Positions 42,590-52,435 of a stretch of 64,000 nucleotides of DNA are shown here, piece by piece. The DNA is taken from the NCBI RefSeq assembly GCF_950100655.1, contig NZ_CATNLY010000012.1:744001-808000 (forward strand). The letters run 5' to 3'. The translations under genes were made by a program, and so were the position numbers. How positions within the stretch are numbered: the stretch's first letter is position 1; each line of letters begins with the position of its first letter. A model generated the notes under the pieces. It saw only the letters and a list, made by a program, of their open reading frames with translations, was not told the origin of the DNA and did not search any database. Source of the stretch: Pleomorphomonas sp. T1.2MG-36 (GTDB lineage: Bacteria > Pseudomonadota > Alphaproteobacteria > Rhizobiales > Pleomorphomonadaceae).

Positions 42590-44443
42590 ATGGCAGGCAA
42601 GACAGTGCGACTGACGGTGGCGCAGGCGACGGTACGTTTCCTCGTCAACCAGAAGACCATCATCGACGGAGAAAAGCTGCCGATCTTCGCCGGCTGCTGG
42701 GCCATCTTCGGTCATGGCAACGTGGCCGGGCTGGGCGAGGCGCTCTACCAGGTTCGCGACCGGTTTCCGACGCTGCGCGCCCATAACGAGCAGGCGATGG
42801 CCCTGTCGGCGATCGCCTTTGCCAAGGCGTCCTTCCGCCGCCGCTTCATGGCCTGCACCACCTCGATCGGCCCCGGCGCGCTTAACATGGTGACGGCCGC
42901 TGCCGTCGCCCACGTCAATCGCCTGCCGTTGCTGCTGCTGCCTGGCGACATCTTCGCCAATCGCCGGCCTGACCCGGTGTTGCAGCAGGTGGAAGACTTC
43001 CAGGACGGCACCGTGTCGGCCAACGACTGCTTCCGTCCGGTCTCCCGCTATTTCGATCGCATTCAGCGGCCGGAACAGCTGATCCTCGCCTTGCAGCGGA
43101 CCATGCACGTGCTGACCGACCCGGCCGAGTGCGGCCCGGTGACGCTCTCCATGTGCCAGGACGTGCAGGCCGAAGCCTATGACTGGCCCGAAAGCCTGTT
43201 CGAGGAAAAGGTATGGACGCCGCGGCGCGTCCGCCCCGACGAGACCGAACTCGCCGCGGCCATCGCCCTCCTCAAGTCGGCGAAGAATCCGATGATCATC
43301 GCCGGTGGCGGCGTGCTCTACTCCGAGGCCTCGGCCGAGCTGGCCGCCTTCGCCGAAAAGCACCACATCCCCGTCGCCGTGACGCAGGCCGGAAAGTCCT
43401 CCATCGACGAAACGCACCCGCTGTCCCTTGGCGCCGTCGGTGTCACCGGTACCTCGGCGGCCAATGCGCTCGCCGCCGATGCCGATCTGGTGCTGGCCAT
43501 CGGCACCCGCTTCCAGGACTTCACCACCGGCTCGTGGGCGCTGTTCAAGAGCGGCGATCTCAAGATCGTCGCCCTCAACGTCGCCAGCTACGACACCACC
43601 AAGCACAATGCGGCGCCACTGGTTGCCGACGCAAAGGTGGGACTTGGCCTGTTGTCGCAAGGCCTCGGCGGATGGAAGGCGTCGCGCGTTGCCGAACGCG
43701 CCACCGCCGAAAAGGCGAAGTGGCTCCAAGAGGCCGACAAGGCGCTGGCTCCGACCAACGTCGAGAAGCCGTCCGATGCGCAGGTGATCGGCGCAGTCGC
43801 GCGGACGCTCGGCGGGCCTCAGACGGTGGTCGTCTGCGCCGCCGGCGGACTGCCCGGCGAACTTGACAAGCTGTGGGTGCCTTCCGTGCCGGGCAGCTAT
43901 CACCTGGAGTACGGCTTCTCCTGCATGGGCTACGAGATTGCCGGCGGCATCGGCGTCAAGATGGCCAACCCCGACAAGGAAGTGGTCGTCATGGTCGGCG
44001 ACGGCTCCTACATGATGATGAACTCCGAGCTCGCCACATCGGTCAGCCTCGGCCAGAGGCTGACGGTTGTGCTGCTCGACAATCACGGTTTCGGCTGCAT
44101 CAATCGGCTGCAGATGGCCACCGGCGGCGCCAACTTCAACAACCTCTGGCAGGACTGCGCCATGCAGGCCCAGCCGAATATCGACTTCCGCGCCCATGCC
44201 GAAAGCATGGGAGCCATCGCCGTCAAGGTGTCGTCGATTTCCGAGCTTGAAACGGAACTGGCGAAGGCCAAGACCGCAGACCGCTCCACGGTGATCGTCA
44301 TCGACACGGACCCGCTGGTCACCACCGATGCCGGCGGACACTGGTGGGACGTGGCGGTGCCGGAGACGTCGCCGCGCAAGCAGGTCGCCGGGGCGCGCGA
44401 GGCCTACGAGGCCGCCAAGCGCCTCCAGCGCATCTTCGACTGA
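42590..44443 (+). CDS. iolD: Trihydroxycyclohexane-dione hydrolase
   Basis: 617-residue thiamine-diphosphate enzyme that hydrolyses the inositol ring dione to 5-deoxy-D-glucuronate. N-terminal Pyr domain (LPIFAGCWAIFGHGNVAGLGEAL with catalytic HNEQAMALSAIAFAK), middle domain, and PP domain with GDGSYMMMNSELATSVSLGQ, where GDGS...N is the ThDP/Mg motif. ATG at 42590 with GGGAGGAAGAAC. Lies 74 bp after iolC. Confidence 0.93.
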   Translation: MAGKTVRLTVAQATVRFLVNQKTIIDGEKLPIFAGCWAIFGHGNVAGLGEALYQVRDRFPTLRAHNEQAMALSAIAFAKASFRRRFMACTTSIGPGALNMVTAAAVAHVNRLPLLLLPGDIFANRRPDPVLQQVEDFQDGTVSANDCFRPVSRYFDRIQRPEQLILALQRTMHVLTDPAECGPVTLSMCQDVQAEAYDWPESLFEEKVWTPRRVRPDETELAAAIALLKSAKNPMIIAGGGVLYSEASAELAAFAEKHHIPVAVTQAGKSSIDETHPLSLGAVGVTGTSAANALAADADLVLAIGTRFQDFTTGSWALFKSGDLKIVALNVASYDTTKHNAAPLVADAKVGLGLLSQGLGGWKASRVAERATAEKAKWLQEADKALAPTNVEKPSDAQVIGAVARTLGGPQTVVVCAAGGLPGELDKLWVPSVPGSYHLEYGFSCMGYEIAGGIGVKMANPDKEVVVMVGDGSYMMMNSELATSVSLGQRLTVVLLDNHGFGCINRLQMATGGANFNNLWQDCAMQAQPNIDFRAHAESMGAIAVKVSSISELETELAKAKTADRSTVIVIDTDPLVTTDAGGHWWDVAVPETSPRKQVAGAREAYEAAKRLQRIFD

Positions 44444-44468
44444 GGCCGCCGACGCGAAGGAGAATACC

Positions 44469-45296
44469 ATGCCCAACTCTCATCTCCGTGTCCGGCCGAA
44501 AGCCGGCCATGGCCTGGTCAGCGAAGTGACGCCGCAAAGCGCCGGCTGGTCCTATGTCGGGTTTGCCCTCAATCGTCTGGCGGCCGGCAGCGGCCTTGTG
44601 GCGGATACCGGCAAGCGCGAGGTCTGTCTGGTGCTGGTGTCGGGCAAGGTTCGCCTTGCCATCGACGGCAAGGACCTCGGCGAGATCGGCGAGCGGATGA
44701 GCCCGTTCGATGGCGCGCCCTGGGCGGCCTACGTACCACCCGGCGGGCGTTACGAGCTAACGGCCACCACGGAGGCCGAGGTCGCGGTCTGCTCGGCTCC
44801 CGGCGCCCCCGGCTTTCCGGCAAAGCTGATCCCGCCGGGCACGCATGAGCAGATCACGCGCGGCAAGGGCTCCAACACCCGGCTCGTCACCAACATCATG
44901 CCGGAGAACGACGGTTCGGCCCATGCGCTGCTGGTGGTCGAGGTGATCACGCCCGGCGGCAACACCTCCAGCTACCCGCCCCACAAGCACGACCAGGATG
45001 ACATTCCGGCGGAAAGCCATCTTGAGGAGACCTACTACCACCGCTTCAACCCGCCGCAGGGTTATGGCTTCCAGCGCGTCTACACCGACGACCGCAGCCT
45101 CGACGAGGTCGTGCTGCTCGAGGACGGCGACGTCGTCATGGTGCCGAAAGGCTACCACCCGGTGGCGACCATCCACGGCTACGACAACTACTACCTCAAC
45201 GTCATGGCCGGCCCGAAACGGGTCTGGAAATTCCACAACGAACCGGCGCACGAGTGGCTGTTCACCGGGCTGGGCGCCCCGACGGCTTCGCGCTGA
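44469..45296 (+). CDS. iolB: 5-deoxy-glucuronate isomerase
   Basis: 275-residue cupin-fold isomerase converting 5-deoxyglucuronate to 2-deoxy-5-keto-gluconate, the substrate of IolC. Metal ligands visible in SYPPHKHDQDD, HLEETYYHRFNP and GYHPVATIHGYDNYYLN. It starts 25 bp after iolD, AAGGAG upstream. Together with iolC, iolD and iolE the pathway to dihydroxyacetone phosphate plus malonate semialdehyde is complete. Confidence 0.93.
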   Translation: MPNSHLRVRPKAGHGLVSEVTPQSAGWSYVGFALNRLAAGSGLVADTGKREVCLVLVSGKVRLAIDGKDLGEIGERMSPFDGAPWAAYVPPGGRYELTATTEAEVAVCSAPGAPGFPAKLIPPGTHEQITRGKGSNTRLVTNIMPENDGSAHALLVVEVITPGGNTSSYPPHKHDQDDIPAESHLEETYYHRFNPPQGYGFQRVYTDDRSLDEVVLLEDGDVVMVPKGYHPVATIHGYDNYYLNVMAGPKRVWKFHNEPAHEWLFTGLGAPTASR

Positions 45297-45377
45297 CCAA
45301 ACCGGCAAGAGTTCCCGTCGCCCGAGCATCGGCTTGAAGGCGACCGATATCCCGAGACAAGTCCTACGGAGAAGATC

Positions 45378-46922
45378 ATGAACATGGAAATCCTGAAGCA
45401 CCAGTTCGGCAAGGTCGAGCGTCTCAGGTACCTCGTCGACAACGAGTGGCGGGTGTCGAAGACCACCAAGTACATGCCGGTGATGGACCCTTCGACCGGC
45501 AAGCAGATCGCCGAGGCACCCTGCTGCACGCAGGAAGAGGTCGACTCGGCCGTCGAGGCCGCTGCGCGCGCCTTCCCGGCGTGGCGCGATACGCCGATCC
45601 CGACGCGCATCCAGTTGATGTTCCGCTTCAAGCAGTTGCTGGATGCCCATCTCGACGAGCTGACTGAACTGCTCGCCACGGAGAATGGCAAGGTTCTGTC
45701 GGAAGCCAAGGGCGACGTTCTCAAGGCGATCGAAGTGGTCGAATGCGCCTGCTCGACCCATTACCTGATGCAGGGCGACACCTGCATGAACGTCTCGACC
45801 GGCTATGACACGGTCTCGTTCCGCGAGCCGCTCGGCGTCTTCGCCGCCATTGCGCCCTACAACTTCCCCGCCATGATCCCCATGGGCTGGATGATCCCGT
45901 TCGCCATCACCACCGGCAACACCGTGGTTCTCAAGGCCGCGTCGATGGTGCCGCAGACGGCGAGCCGCATGCTGGAGTTGCTGATCGAGGCCGGCTTGCC
46001 CAAGGGCGTCGTCAACCTCGTCACCTGTTCGCGCGTCGAGGCCGACAGCCTCCTCGTGAACCCGGCCATCAAGGGCGTCGCCTTCGTTGGTTCGACGTCC
46101 GTGGGCCTGCACATCTACAAGACCGCCGCCGCCAACGGCAAGCGCGTCCAGGCCCTGACCGAGGCCAAGAACCACGCCCTCGTCCTCGAGGACTGCGTGC
46201 TGGAGCGCACGGTGCGCGGCATTATCAACTCGACCTATGGCTGCGCCGGCCAGCGCTGCATGGCGCTGCCCGTCGTTTGCGTGCAGGAGAGCATCGCCGA
46301 CGAGTTCGTGGCCATGTTCAAGAAGCTCGCCCAGGAACTGAAGCTCGGCCCGGCCTATGTCGCCGGATCGCAGCTCGGCCCGGTCATTTCCCAGGGCCAG
46401 AAGGAGTCGATCGAGAAGGCCATCCAGCGCGGCGTCGACGAAGGCGCGACGCTGGTGCTGGACGGTCGCGGCGTCAAGGTGCCCGGCTATGAGGGCGGCT
46501 ATTTCGTCGGCCCGACCATTCTCGATCACGTCGGCCCCGGCAACTACGCCGGCGACGAGGAGATCTTCGGACCGGTGACGTCGATCAAGCGCGTCAAGGA
46601 TTTCGAAGAGGGCCTGGCGATCATGAACGCCAACCGCTTCGCCAACGGCTCCTGCATCTACACGACGTCGGGCCGCCACGCCCGCGAGTTCGCCAAGCGG
46701 ACGGACGGCGGCATGGTCGGCATCAATGTCGGCATTCCCGTTCCCTTCTCCATCTTCCCCTTCTCGGGCCACAAGCAGTCGTTCTTCGGCGACCTGCATA
46801 CGCTGGGCAAGGATGGCGTCGCCTTCTTTACCGAGACCAAGTCGGTCACATCCGTCTGGTTCTCCGAAGAAGACGCCAAGAAGGCCGTCAGCACCTGGGA
46901 CGGCACGCTGACCCGTAGTTGA
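45378..46922 (+). CDS. iolA: Acylating (methyl)malonate-semialdehyde dehydrogenase
   Basis: 514-residue CoA-acylating aldehyde dehydrogenase (MmsA/IolA) that turns malonate semialdehyde into acetyl-CoA, CO2 and NADH. Catalytic Cys in YGCAGQRCMAL near residue 285, NAD-binding stretch APYNFPAMIPMGWMIPFAITTGN, and GSTSVG near residue 240. ATG at 45378 after ACGGAGAAGATC. It ends the iol operon; a strong terminator follows about 60 bp downstream. Confidence 0.93.
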   Translation: MNMEILKHQFGKVERLRYLVDNEWRVSKTTKYMPVMDPSTGKQIAEAPCCTQEEVDSAVEAAARAFPAWRDTPIPTRIQLMFRFKQLLDAHLDELTELLATENGKVLSEAKGDVLKAIEVVECACSTHYLMQGDTCMNVSTGYDTVSFREPLGVFAAIAPYNFPAMIPMGWMIPFAITTGNTVVLKAASMVPQTASRMLELLIEAGLPKGVVNLVTCSRVEADSLLVNPAIKGVAFVGSTSVGLHIYKTAAANGKRVQALTEAKNHALVLEDCVLERTVRGIINSTYGCAGQRCMALPVVCVQESIADEFVAMFKKLAQELKLGPAYVAGSQLGPVISQGQKESIEKAIQRGVDEGATLVLDGRGVKVPGYEGGYFVGPTILDHVGPGNYAGDEEIFGPVTSIKRVKDFEEGLAIMNANRFANGSCIYTTSGRHAREFAKRTDGGMVGINVGIPVPFSIFPFSGHKQSFFGDLHTLGKDGVAFFTETKSVTSVWFSEEDAKKAVSTWDGTLTRS

Positions 46923-46984
46923 CCAACGAGGGGCGGCGGCTTCCTCCACCGCCTCCCCCCTAAAGGCGCCACTCCTCCGGCGCA

Positions 46985-47015
46985 GGCCGGCCCTCCCCCA
47001 AGGGCCGGCCATTTT
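46985..47015 (+). terminator. Terminator of the iol operon
   Basis: 10-bp perfect stem GGCCGGCCCT / AGGGCCGGCC (46985-46994, 47001-47010), 6-nt loop, then four T residues at 47012-47015. Confidence 0.82.
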
Positions 47016-47066
47016 CGTGCCCCGGCATAGCCTTGTCCAAGTCCGACGGACGACCGTTGAAACGTG

Positions 47067-47110
47067 AAAGCCGCCCGATCAGGACGGCTTTCTGTTTCTC
47101 GGGCGGCTTT
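47067..47110. terminator. Bidirectional hairpin between iolA and the chemoreceptor gene
   Basis: AAAGCCGCCCGA (47067-47078) pairs perfectly with TCGGGCGGCTTT (47099-47110). A competing inner pairing uses AAAGCCG with CGGCTTT at 47085-47091. T-rich on both sides, so it can end the leftward chemoreceptor transcript and back up the iol terminator. Confidence 0.72.
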
Positions 47111-47172
47111 GTTGGTCGATCGACCGGCGCGGTGGCTTTCACTCGCCACCCACCCGTCGGTTCCCCATCCGC

Positions 47173-49560
47173 CTATGCCGCCATGACGCGGTCTATGAAG
47201 CCCTCGACCGCGTCCCTCAATCGGCCTGCCTGCTCGTTCATGTCGTTGGATGCGGCCGAAACCGCCGACGCGGACTGCGACGTTTCCCCCACCACCCGGG
47301 TCAGAGCTTGCGTTTCCTCCGTGACCGCCCGGGTCCCGGCCGCCGCCCTCTGGGCATTGCTGGAAATCTCGGACGTCGCCGTACCCTGCTCGGTGACGGC
47401 GCTCGAAATGATCATGGTGGTACGATCGACGTCGACCATGATGTCGGAAATCGAACGGATGGCGGTCACCGCCTCGGCGGTGGAAACCTGGATGGCCGCA
47501 ATCTGGGTGGCGATCTCCTCGGTGGCGCTGGCGGTCTGACCGGCAAGGTTCTTGACCTCCGAGGCGACGACGGCAAATCCCTTGCCCGCTTCGCCGGCGC
47601 GCGCCGCCTCGATGGTGGCGTTGAGAGCGAGAAGATTGGTCTGCTCGGCGATGGCCTTGATCAGCGTCACCACATTGCCGATCCGCTCGGCCGCCTCGGC
47701 CAGACTGCCGATGGTCGCGTCGGTACGACGTGCCTCTTCCGATGCCCGACGCGCGACCAGGGTGGCGTTCTCCGTCTGGCGAGCAATCTCGGCAATGGAA
47801 GCGGAAAGCTCCTCGGCCGCCGCCGCCACCGTCTGAACGCTGACCGACGCCTCACCCGACGCCTCGGCGGCGCTGGTGGCTCGGGAACTTGCCTGCTCGG
47901 CAATCGAGGCGAGCGCATGCGCGGTTTCCTCCATCTGGTCGGCATTGCCCGAGACGGAGCTGAGCATGGTGGCAATCTCCTGGCGGAAGCCCTGGATAAG
48001 GCTTTCGATCGCCTCCTGCCGAGCCGTTCTCTTCAACTGTTCGGATTCCGCTTCCGAGGCGAGGCGATGGCGTTCGATGGCATTGTCCCTGAACACCTGC
48101 ACGGCCCTCAGCATGTCGCCGATTTCGTCGCGCCGGCTGTTGTTGCCGAGATCGACGTCGGTGTCGCCCTTTGCGAGACGCGCCATGGCGCGGGTCAATG
48201 AGACGATCGGCCTCGACACGAGCTTGGACATTCCGATGCTTACCGCAAGCGCCAGCAGCAGGGTGGCCGCTGTTATCACCGCCATGAGGACATAGGAGGA
48301 CGTACGGCTGTTGGCAGCGGCGACGGCATGCTGGTCGCTGACCGAGCGGATGGCCGACACCGCGGCGGCGGCATGCTGGGCCGATGCGTCGCGCGCCGCG
48401 GCAAAAGCCTTGGTGCCGACGACCAGATCGGCAAAGGCGGCGCCGAAACTCTGGATATCGGCCGAGGGATCGGCCAGTCCGCTGGTGGCAACGGCCTTGC
48501 CGGTCTCGACCGCGGTGGCCAGCATGGACTGGACGCTGGCCTCGTTTTCGGCGGTCGGTTCGAGTTTGTAAGCCGCCGTCTGGATGGTGAGGCTATCGGC
48601 GGTATAGCTGAGGGTGATTCCCTGGTCGAAGGTCGTGTTCGCTTTGGCCCGATCCTCGCCAGCCCGCTGGGCCGCAGCCTCCGCCGCCTTGCCAAGATCC
48701 CGGGCGGCCGCGACGACGGCTTCGGTTCCCCCGACAAAGGTGTCGATGCCGGAATCGGCCTGGAGTCTCAGCCCCTCGACTTCGGTGGCATCGGTCGCCC
48801 TCACCATCGAACCCATGATCTTGGCAAGCTCGTTGATCGACTTCGATGCCAGGCGCATCGGGTCGCCGATGGCGTCCGAACTGGCAAAATCATAAATGCG
48901 GCCGATGGCGGCTTTCGCCTGATCGACCGCCTCCTTCGCGGCGGCAATGTCCGCATTGTTGCGGCTCGACACGTATCGGACCAGCGATGTCCGGGCCCTG
49001 ACGGCCAACACCTGCCCCTGATAGGCCAACGCCAGGAACTCGGAAGCTTCGCGCACTTTCGCCTGCTCGGCCGCCGCGAGTTGTTCCATTTCCTGCGACT
49101 TCATTTTCGCATCCGCCTGGAGCTTGTGCGCGACCCAGCGAAGGGCGGAAACGGACTTGTCGGCGTTCCCCCAGGCAGTGGCAGTGTCAGCCGAAGCCTT
49201 GACGAGCGCGTCGATCGATTGCCTGAAGGCTCCGATGGCCTCGCCTGCCGACTTCAGCGCCGGGTCATCCGCTTCACCAAGAGCGGCAATGTCGGCGGTT
49301 ACCCGGTCAAGCAGACCGCCAGCGCTTTCCGCAGCGTCGGGACTTCGGGTCACGATGAAGCGATTGACGGCGTCGACCGCTCCACCGACCTCGGCGACCG
49401 CGACCGACGACCGCGAAGTCAGGTCCAGGGCGACGCCCAGACGGCTGAGTCCGAATGCACCAGCTCCGCCGACCACGGCCGCCATCAAGGCAAGCAAGAC
49501 GAGGCTTGCTGCGATTTTTCGACTGATGGACTGCCTGGCGAGCGCTTCTCCACGCTTCAT
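47173..49560 (-). CDS. Methyl-accepting chemotaxis protein
   Basis: 795-residue chemoreceptor. N-terminal transmembrane helix (about 12-35), a large helical periplasmic or extracytoplasmic sensor (about 35-400), second helix ([22 protein letters not shown]), HAMP, adaptation helices and the highly conserved tip [28 protein letters not shown]. No NWETF-type receptor tail. ATG at 49560 with GGGAGGAAGAACA; the frame upstream lacks a hydrophobic start. Its ligand is unknown, but it follows the inositol genes. Confidence 0.92.
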   Translation of the reverse strand: MKRGEALARQSISRKIAASLVLLALMAAVVGGAGAFGLSRLGVALDLTSRSSVAVAEVGGAVDAVNRFIVTRSPDAAESAGGLLDRVTADIAALGEADDPALKSAGEAIGAFRQSIDALVKASADTATAWGNADKSVSALRWVAHKLQADAKMKSQEMEQLAAAEQAKVREASEFLALAYQGQVLAVRARTSLVRYVSSRNNADIAAAKEAVDQAKAAIGRIYDFASSDAIGDPMRLASKSINELAKIMGSMVRATDATEVEGLRLQADSGIDTFVGGTEAVVAAARDLGKAAEAAAQRAGEDRAKANTTFDQGITLSYTADSLTIQTAAYKLEPTAENEASVQSMLATAVETGKAVATSGLADPSADIQSFGAAFADLVVGTKAFAAARDASAQHAAAAVSAIRSVSDQHAVAAANSRTSSYVLMAVITAATLLLALAVSIGMSKLVSRPIVSLTRAMARLAKGDTDVDLGNNSRRDEIGDMLRAVQVFRDNAIERHRLASEAESEQLKRTARQEAIESLIQGFRQEIATMLSSVSGNADQMEETAHALASIAEQASSRATSAAEASGEASVSVQTVAAAAEELSASIAEIARQTENATLVARRASEEARRTDATIGSLAEAAERIGNVVTLIKAIAEQTNLLALNATIEAARAGEAGKGFAVVASEVKNLAGQTASATEEIATQIAAIQVSTAEAVTAIRSISDIMVDVDRTTMIISSAVTEQGTATSEISSNAQRAAAGTRAVTEETQALTRVVGETSQSASAVSAASNDMNEQAGRLRDAVEGFIDRVMAA

Positions 49561-50146
49561 TGTTCTTCCTCCCAATTCGGACGGCCAGACATGCGCCAAG
49601 CCGAGCCGTTATCGTCCCATCACTCCCGTTCGCGTCCGGCGGCCATTTCCCTAGAAAGCCTAAGCCGTACACATTAGGGAATATTTATATCGATAACCAT
49701 TATAAAAGGTACGTACATTTCATTTACGTCACTCTAGACGCCGTCGGTTTCCCAATCGTTAGTTTTTGCAAGCCGCCCGCCAGCCTGCCCAAGGCATTGA
49801 AAATGTACCCATGCCGGGAACCGAACGAGGTCGATCGACGTTTGGAGTATGAGCATGGAGTGCGGGGAGCCAACCGGACATCAATGCAATCGATGCGCGG
49901 CTCCCGGCCTCCGATCACTTGAAACGTGTGCCGCCATTACCCATCTCGAAGGGACCTATTACGCGTTTCCTGTTGATTACAAATACTTTTAGACCGTCAA
50001 CAACCATCATCCGTTTGGAATACCGAGCCGATGCTGATCGAGACGCAAGAGAGCGGGGCCTTGCCTTAGCTCCGTTTCCTTCAATGCTTTCCAATAGCGA
50101 TCCGCGCCTGCCGTGGATGAGACCGCCAATTTCGGGAGATCCGCCA
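49561..50146. other. 586-bp divergent region, chemoreceptor versus glycosyltransferase
   Basis: No supported gene. 49672-49738 is AT-rich, with a TATAAT on the minus strand at 49699-49704 that may serve the chemoreceptor although no good -35 sits 17 nt away. An EcfG-like site for the rightward operon is listed at 49817-49842. From 49920 the strand is open in the glycosyltransferase frame but without a credible start before 50147. Confidence 0.6.
49817..49842 (+). promoter_or_regulatory. Candidate EcfG promoter upstream of the GT4/GH130 operon
   Basis: GGAAC (49817-49821), 17 nt, CGTT (49839-49842). One nt longer spacing than the strict sites in the left part of the window, but N17 is tolerated in some relatives. 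The leader to 50147 would be about 300 nt. Confidence 0.45.
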
Positions 50147-52435
50147 ATGACCAGCGACAACCTTACCCCACCCGTAAGCCATGTAGCCCTCATCGGGAAT
50201 TTTCCGCCTCGCAAGTGTGGCATCGCCACCTTTACCGCCGACCTGCGCGAAGCGCTGGCGACAACAGACGGCGACCTCAAGATCACGACCGTAGCCGTCA
50301 CCGACGATGGGCAGAAGCATGCCTATCCGCCCGCCGTTGGCTACGAGATCAGCCAGCTTGAGGCCGACGACTATGCGGCGGCGGCCGACCACATCAACGC
50401 CCTCAATCCCGACGCCGTATCGATCCAGCACGAGTTCGGCATCTTCGGCGGTCAGGCGGGCGAGTACCTGCTCAAGCTGACCGAACGCCTGCGCGCGCCC
50501 ATCGTGACGACGCTGCACACCGTTCTGGCCGACCCGACCCCGGATCAGCGGCGGGTGATGGAGCAACTGGCCGAGCACTCGGCCCGGCTGGTGGTCATGA
50601 CGGAAATGGGCCGCACCATCCTGACGCGCAACTGGAACTTCCCGAGCGAGAAGATCGCCGTCATCCCGCACGGCATTCCAGATGTTCCCTTCCTCGATCC
50701 GGCGTTCCAGAAGCACAGCTTCGGTCTGGACGGACGCAAGGTGGCTTTGACCTTCGGTCTCCTGTCGCCCAACAAGGGCATCGAGAACATGATCGATGCC
50801 CTGCCCGAACTGGTGCGGGCGCACCCCGACCTTACCTACGTCGTGCTCGGCGCGACGCATCCGCATCTGGTGGCCCGCGAAGGCGAAGCCTACCGCGAAA
50901 AACTGCAGGCCCAGGCCGATGCGCTCGGCATGTCCGACCACCTGATGTTCGTCAACGAGTATGTCGATGCGCCCGTGCTGAAGGACTGGCTTTCGGCGGC
51001 CGACATCTACGTCACGCCTTATCTGCACGAGGCGCAGATCACCTCCGGCACCCTGTCCTACGCCGTGGGCCTTGGCAAGGCGGTCGTCTCCACGCCCTAC
51101 TGGCACGCTCGCGAGCTGCTGGCCAACGATGTTGGCGCGCTGGTCCCCTTCGGCGACCCGAAGGCCCTCGCCTCGACCATCGGCGACCTGCTCACCGACA
51201 ACGGCCGTCGCGATCGTCTGCGCGCCTTTGCCTATGATGCCGGTCGCCAGATGATCTGGCCGGTCGTCGGCCGCGCCTATCTCGACCTGCTGGCGGAGGC
51301 CCGCTCCGGCGCGCGGATGCCGGCCCCGGTCAGCAACCTCAGGATCGGCCGACGGGCTCCGCTCGTCTCCACGCTCGCCGCCGTCGACCGCATGACGGAC
51401 GGCTGCGGCATGCTGCAGCATAGCCGGTCGACCATCCCCGATCGGCGCCACGGCTACTGCCTCGACGACAACGCCCGCGCCATGATGCTGGCGGTGGAGC
51501 TGAAGGCGGAAGGCATTGAGACCGAACGCGCCACCCGCATTGCCGACATCTGCGCTGCTTTTGTCGACTATGCATGGGATGAAGGCCGCGCCGCCTTCCG
51601 TAACTTCATGGGCTACGAGCGGAACTGGCTGGAAGACACCGGTTCTGAGGACAGCCACGGTCGGGCCGTCTGGTCGCTGGGCCGGGTGGTGGCGAGCACC
51701 GACGATCACGGGTTGAAGCTTTGGGCCACCGGCCTCGCCGACCGCATCATTCCGGCCAGCGCGCATCTCTCCAGCCCACGGGCCGCTGCTTTCACCATGC
51801 TGGGCCTGATCAGTTGGCTCTCGGTCTATCCGGGCCATCGCCCGTCACGCCTGTTGCTCGATACCTTTGCCGCCCGGCTGCACGCCCTGCTGCGGGAACA
51901 GCGGCGGCCCGACTGGCTGTGGTTCGAGCCGGTGCTGGCCTATGACAACGCCCGTCTGCCGGAGGCGCTGATCCGTGCCGGCCAGTGGCTGGGCAAGGAC
52001 GACATGGTGAGAGATGGCATCGCGGCCCTCGACTGGCTGGCCGAGCTCCAGACCGATACGGACGGCCACTTCCGGCCCGTGGGGACCGAAAGCTTCGGCA
52101 AGCTCTACAGCCGTCCCCTGCCCTTCGACCAGCAGCCGGTCGATGCCTGGGCGATGATCGAAGCGTCGGCCGCGGCATTCGATGCCACCGGCGACAGCCG
52201 CTGGCAACGCTACGCCGAAGCGGCCTTCGACTGGTTCAATGGCCGCAACGATCTGGGCCTCAGGCTCGCGACCCCGAATGGCGGCTGCTACGATGGATTG
52301 CAGGTCGATCGCGTCAACCTCAATCAAGGAGCGGAATCGATCCTCGCCTTCCAGTTCTCGGTGCGCTCGATACGGCAGCTCCAACGACTCGCCAACGGTC
52401 GCTCGGAACGCGTGGTGGCGAGGATTGGCCGATGA
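50147..52435 (+). CDS. Two-domain GT4-family glycosyltransferase
   Basis: 762-residue protein. Residues 1-385 form a GT-B/GT4 glycosyltransferase: HVALIGNFPPRKCGIATFTADL at the N-terminus, IQHEFGIFGG, TLHTVLADPTPDQR and HGIPDVPFLD; the sugar-nucleotide site has HEAQITSGTLSYAVGLGKAVVSTPYWHA, where the usual acidic residue is Glu of HEAQ. Residues 400-762 are an Ala/Trp-rich (alpha/alpha)6-like barrel domain of unknown role with DNARAMMLAVE and GRNDLGLRLATPNGGCYDGL. Coupled by ATGA to a GH130 protein; the shared glycan is unknown. ATG has GGGAG 9 nt upstream. Confidence 0.88.
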   Translation: MTSDNLTPPVSHVALIGNFPPRKCGIATFTADLREALATTDGDLKITTVAVTDDGQKHAYPPAVGYEISQLEADDYAAAADHINALNPDAVSIQHEFGIFGGQAGEYLLKLTERLRAPIVTTLHTVLADPTPDQRRVMEQLAEHSARLVVMTEMGRTILTRNWNFPSEKIAVIPHGIPDVPFLDPAFQKHSFGLDGRKVALTFGLLSPNKGIENMIDALPELVRAHPDLTYVVLGATHPHLVAREGEAYREKLQAQADALGMSDHLMFVNEYVDAPVLKDWLSAADIYVTPYLHEAQITSGTLSYAVGLGKAVVSTPYWHARELLANDVGALVPFGDPKALASTIGDLLTDNGRRDRLRAFAYDAGRQMIWPVVGRAYLDLLAEARSGARMPAPVSNLRIGRRAPLVSTLAAVDRMTDGCGMLQHSRSTIPDRRHGYCLDDNARAMMLAVELKAEGIETERATRIADICAAFVDYAWDEGRAAFRNFMGYERNWLEDTGSEDSHGRAVWSLGRVVASTDDHGLKLWATGLADRIIPASAHLSSPRAAAFTMLGLISWLSVYPGHRPSRLLLDTFAARLHALLREQRRPDWLWFEPVLAYDNARLPEALIRAGQWLGKDDMVRDGIAALDWLAELQTDTDGHFRPVGTESFGKLYSRPLPFDQQPVDAWAMIEASAAAFDATGDSRWQRYAEAAFDWFNGRNDLGLRLATPNGGCYDGLQVDRVNLNQGAESILAFQFSVRSIRQLQRLANGRSERVVARIGR

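Noticed and set aside
42269..47012. Very long open frames on the minus strand opposite iolC, iolD, iolB and iolA (735 and 751 codons)
   Set aside because: They antiparallel well-conserved enzymes, have His/Arg/Gly-biased composition with no domain, and are an artefact of GC-rich codon usage.
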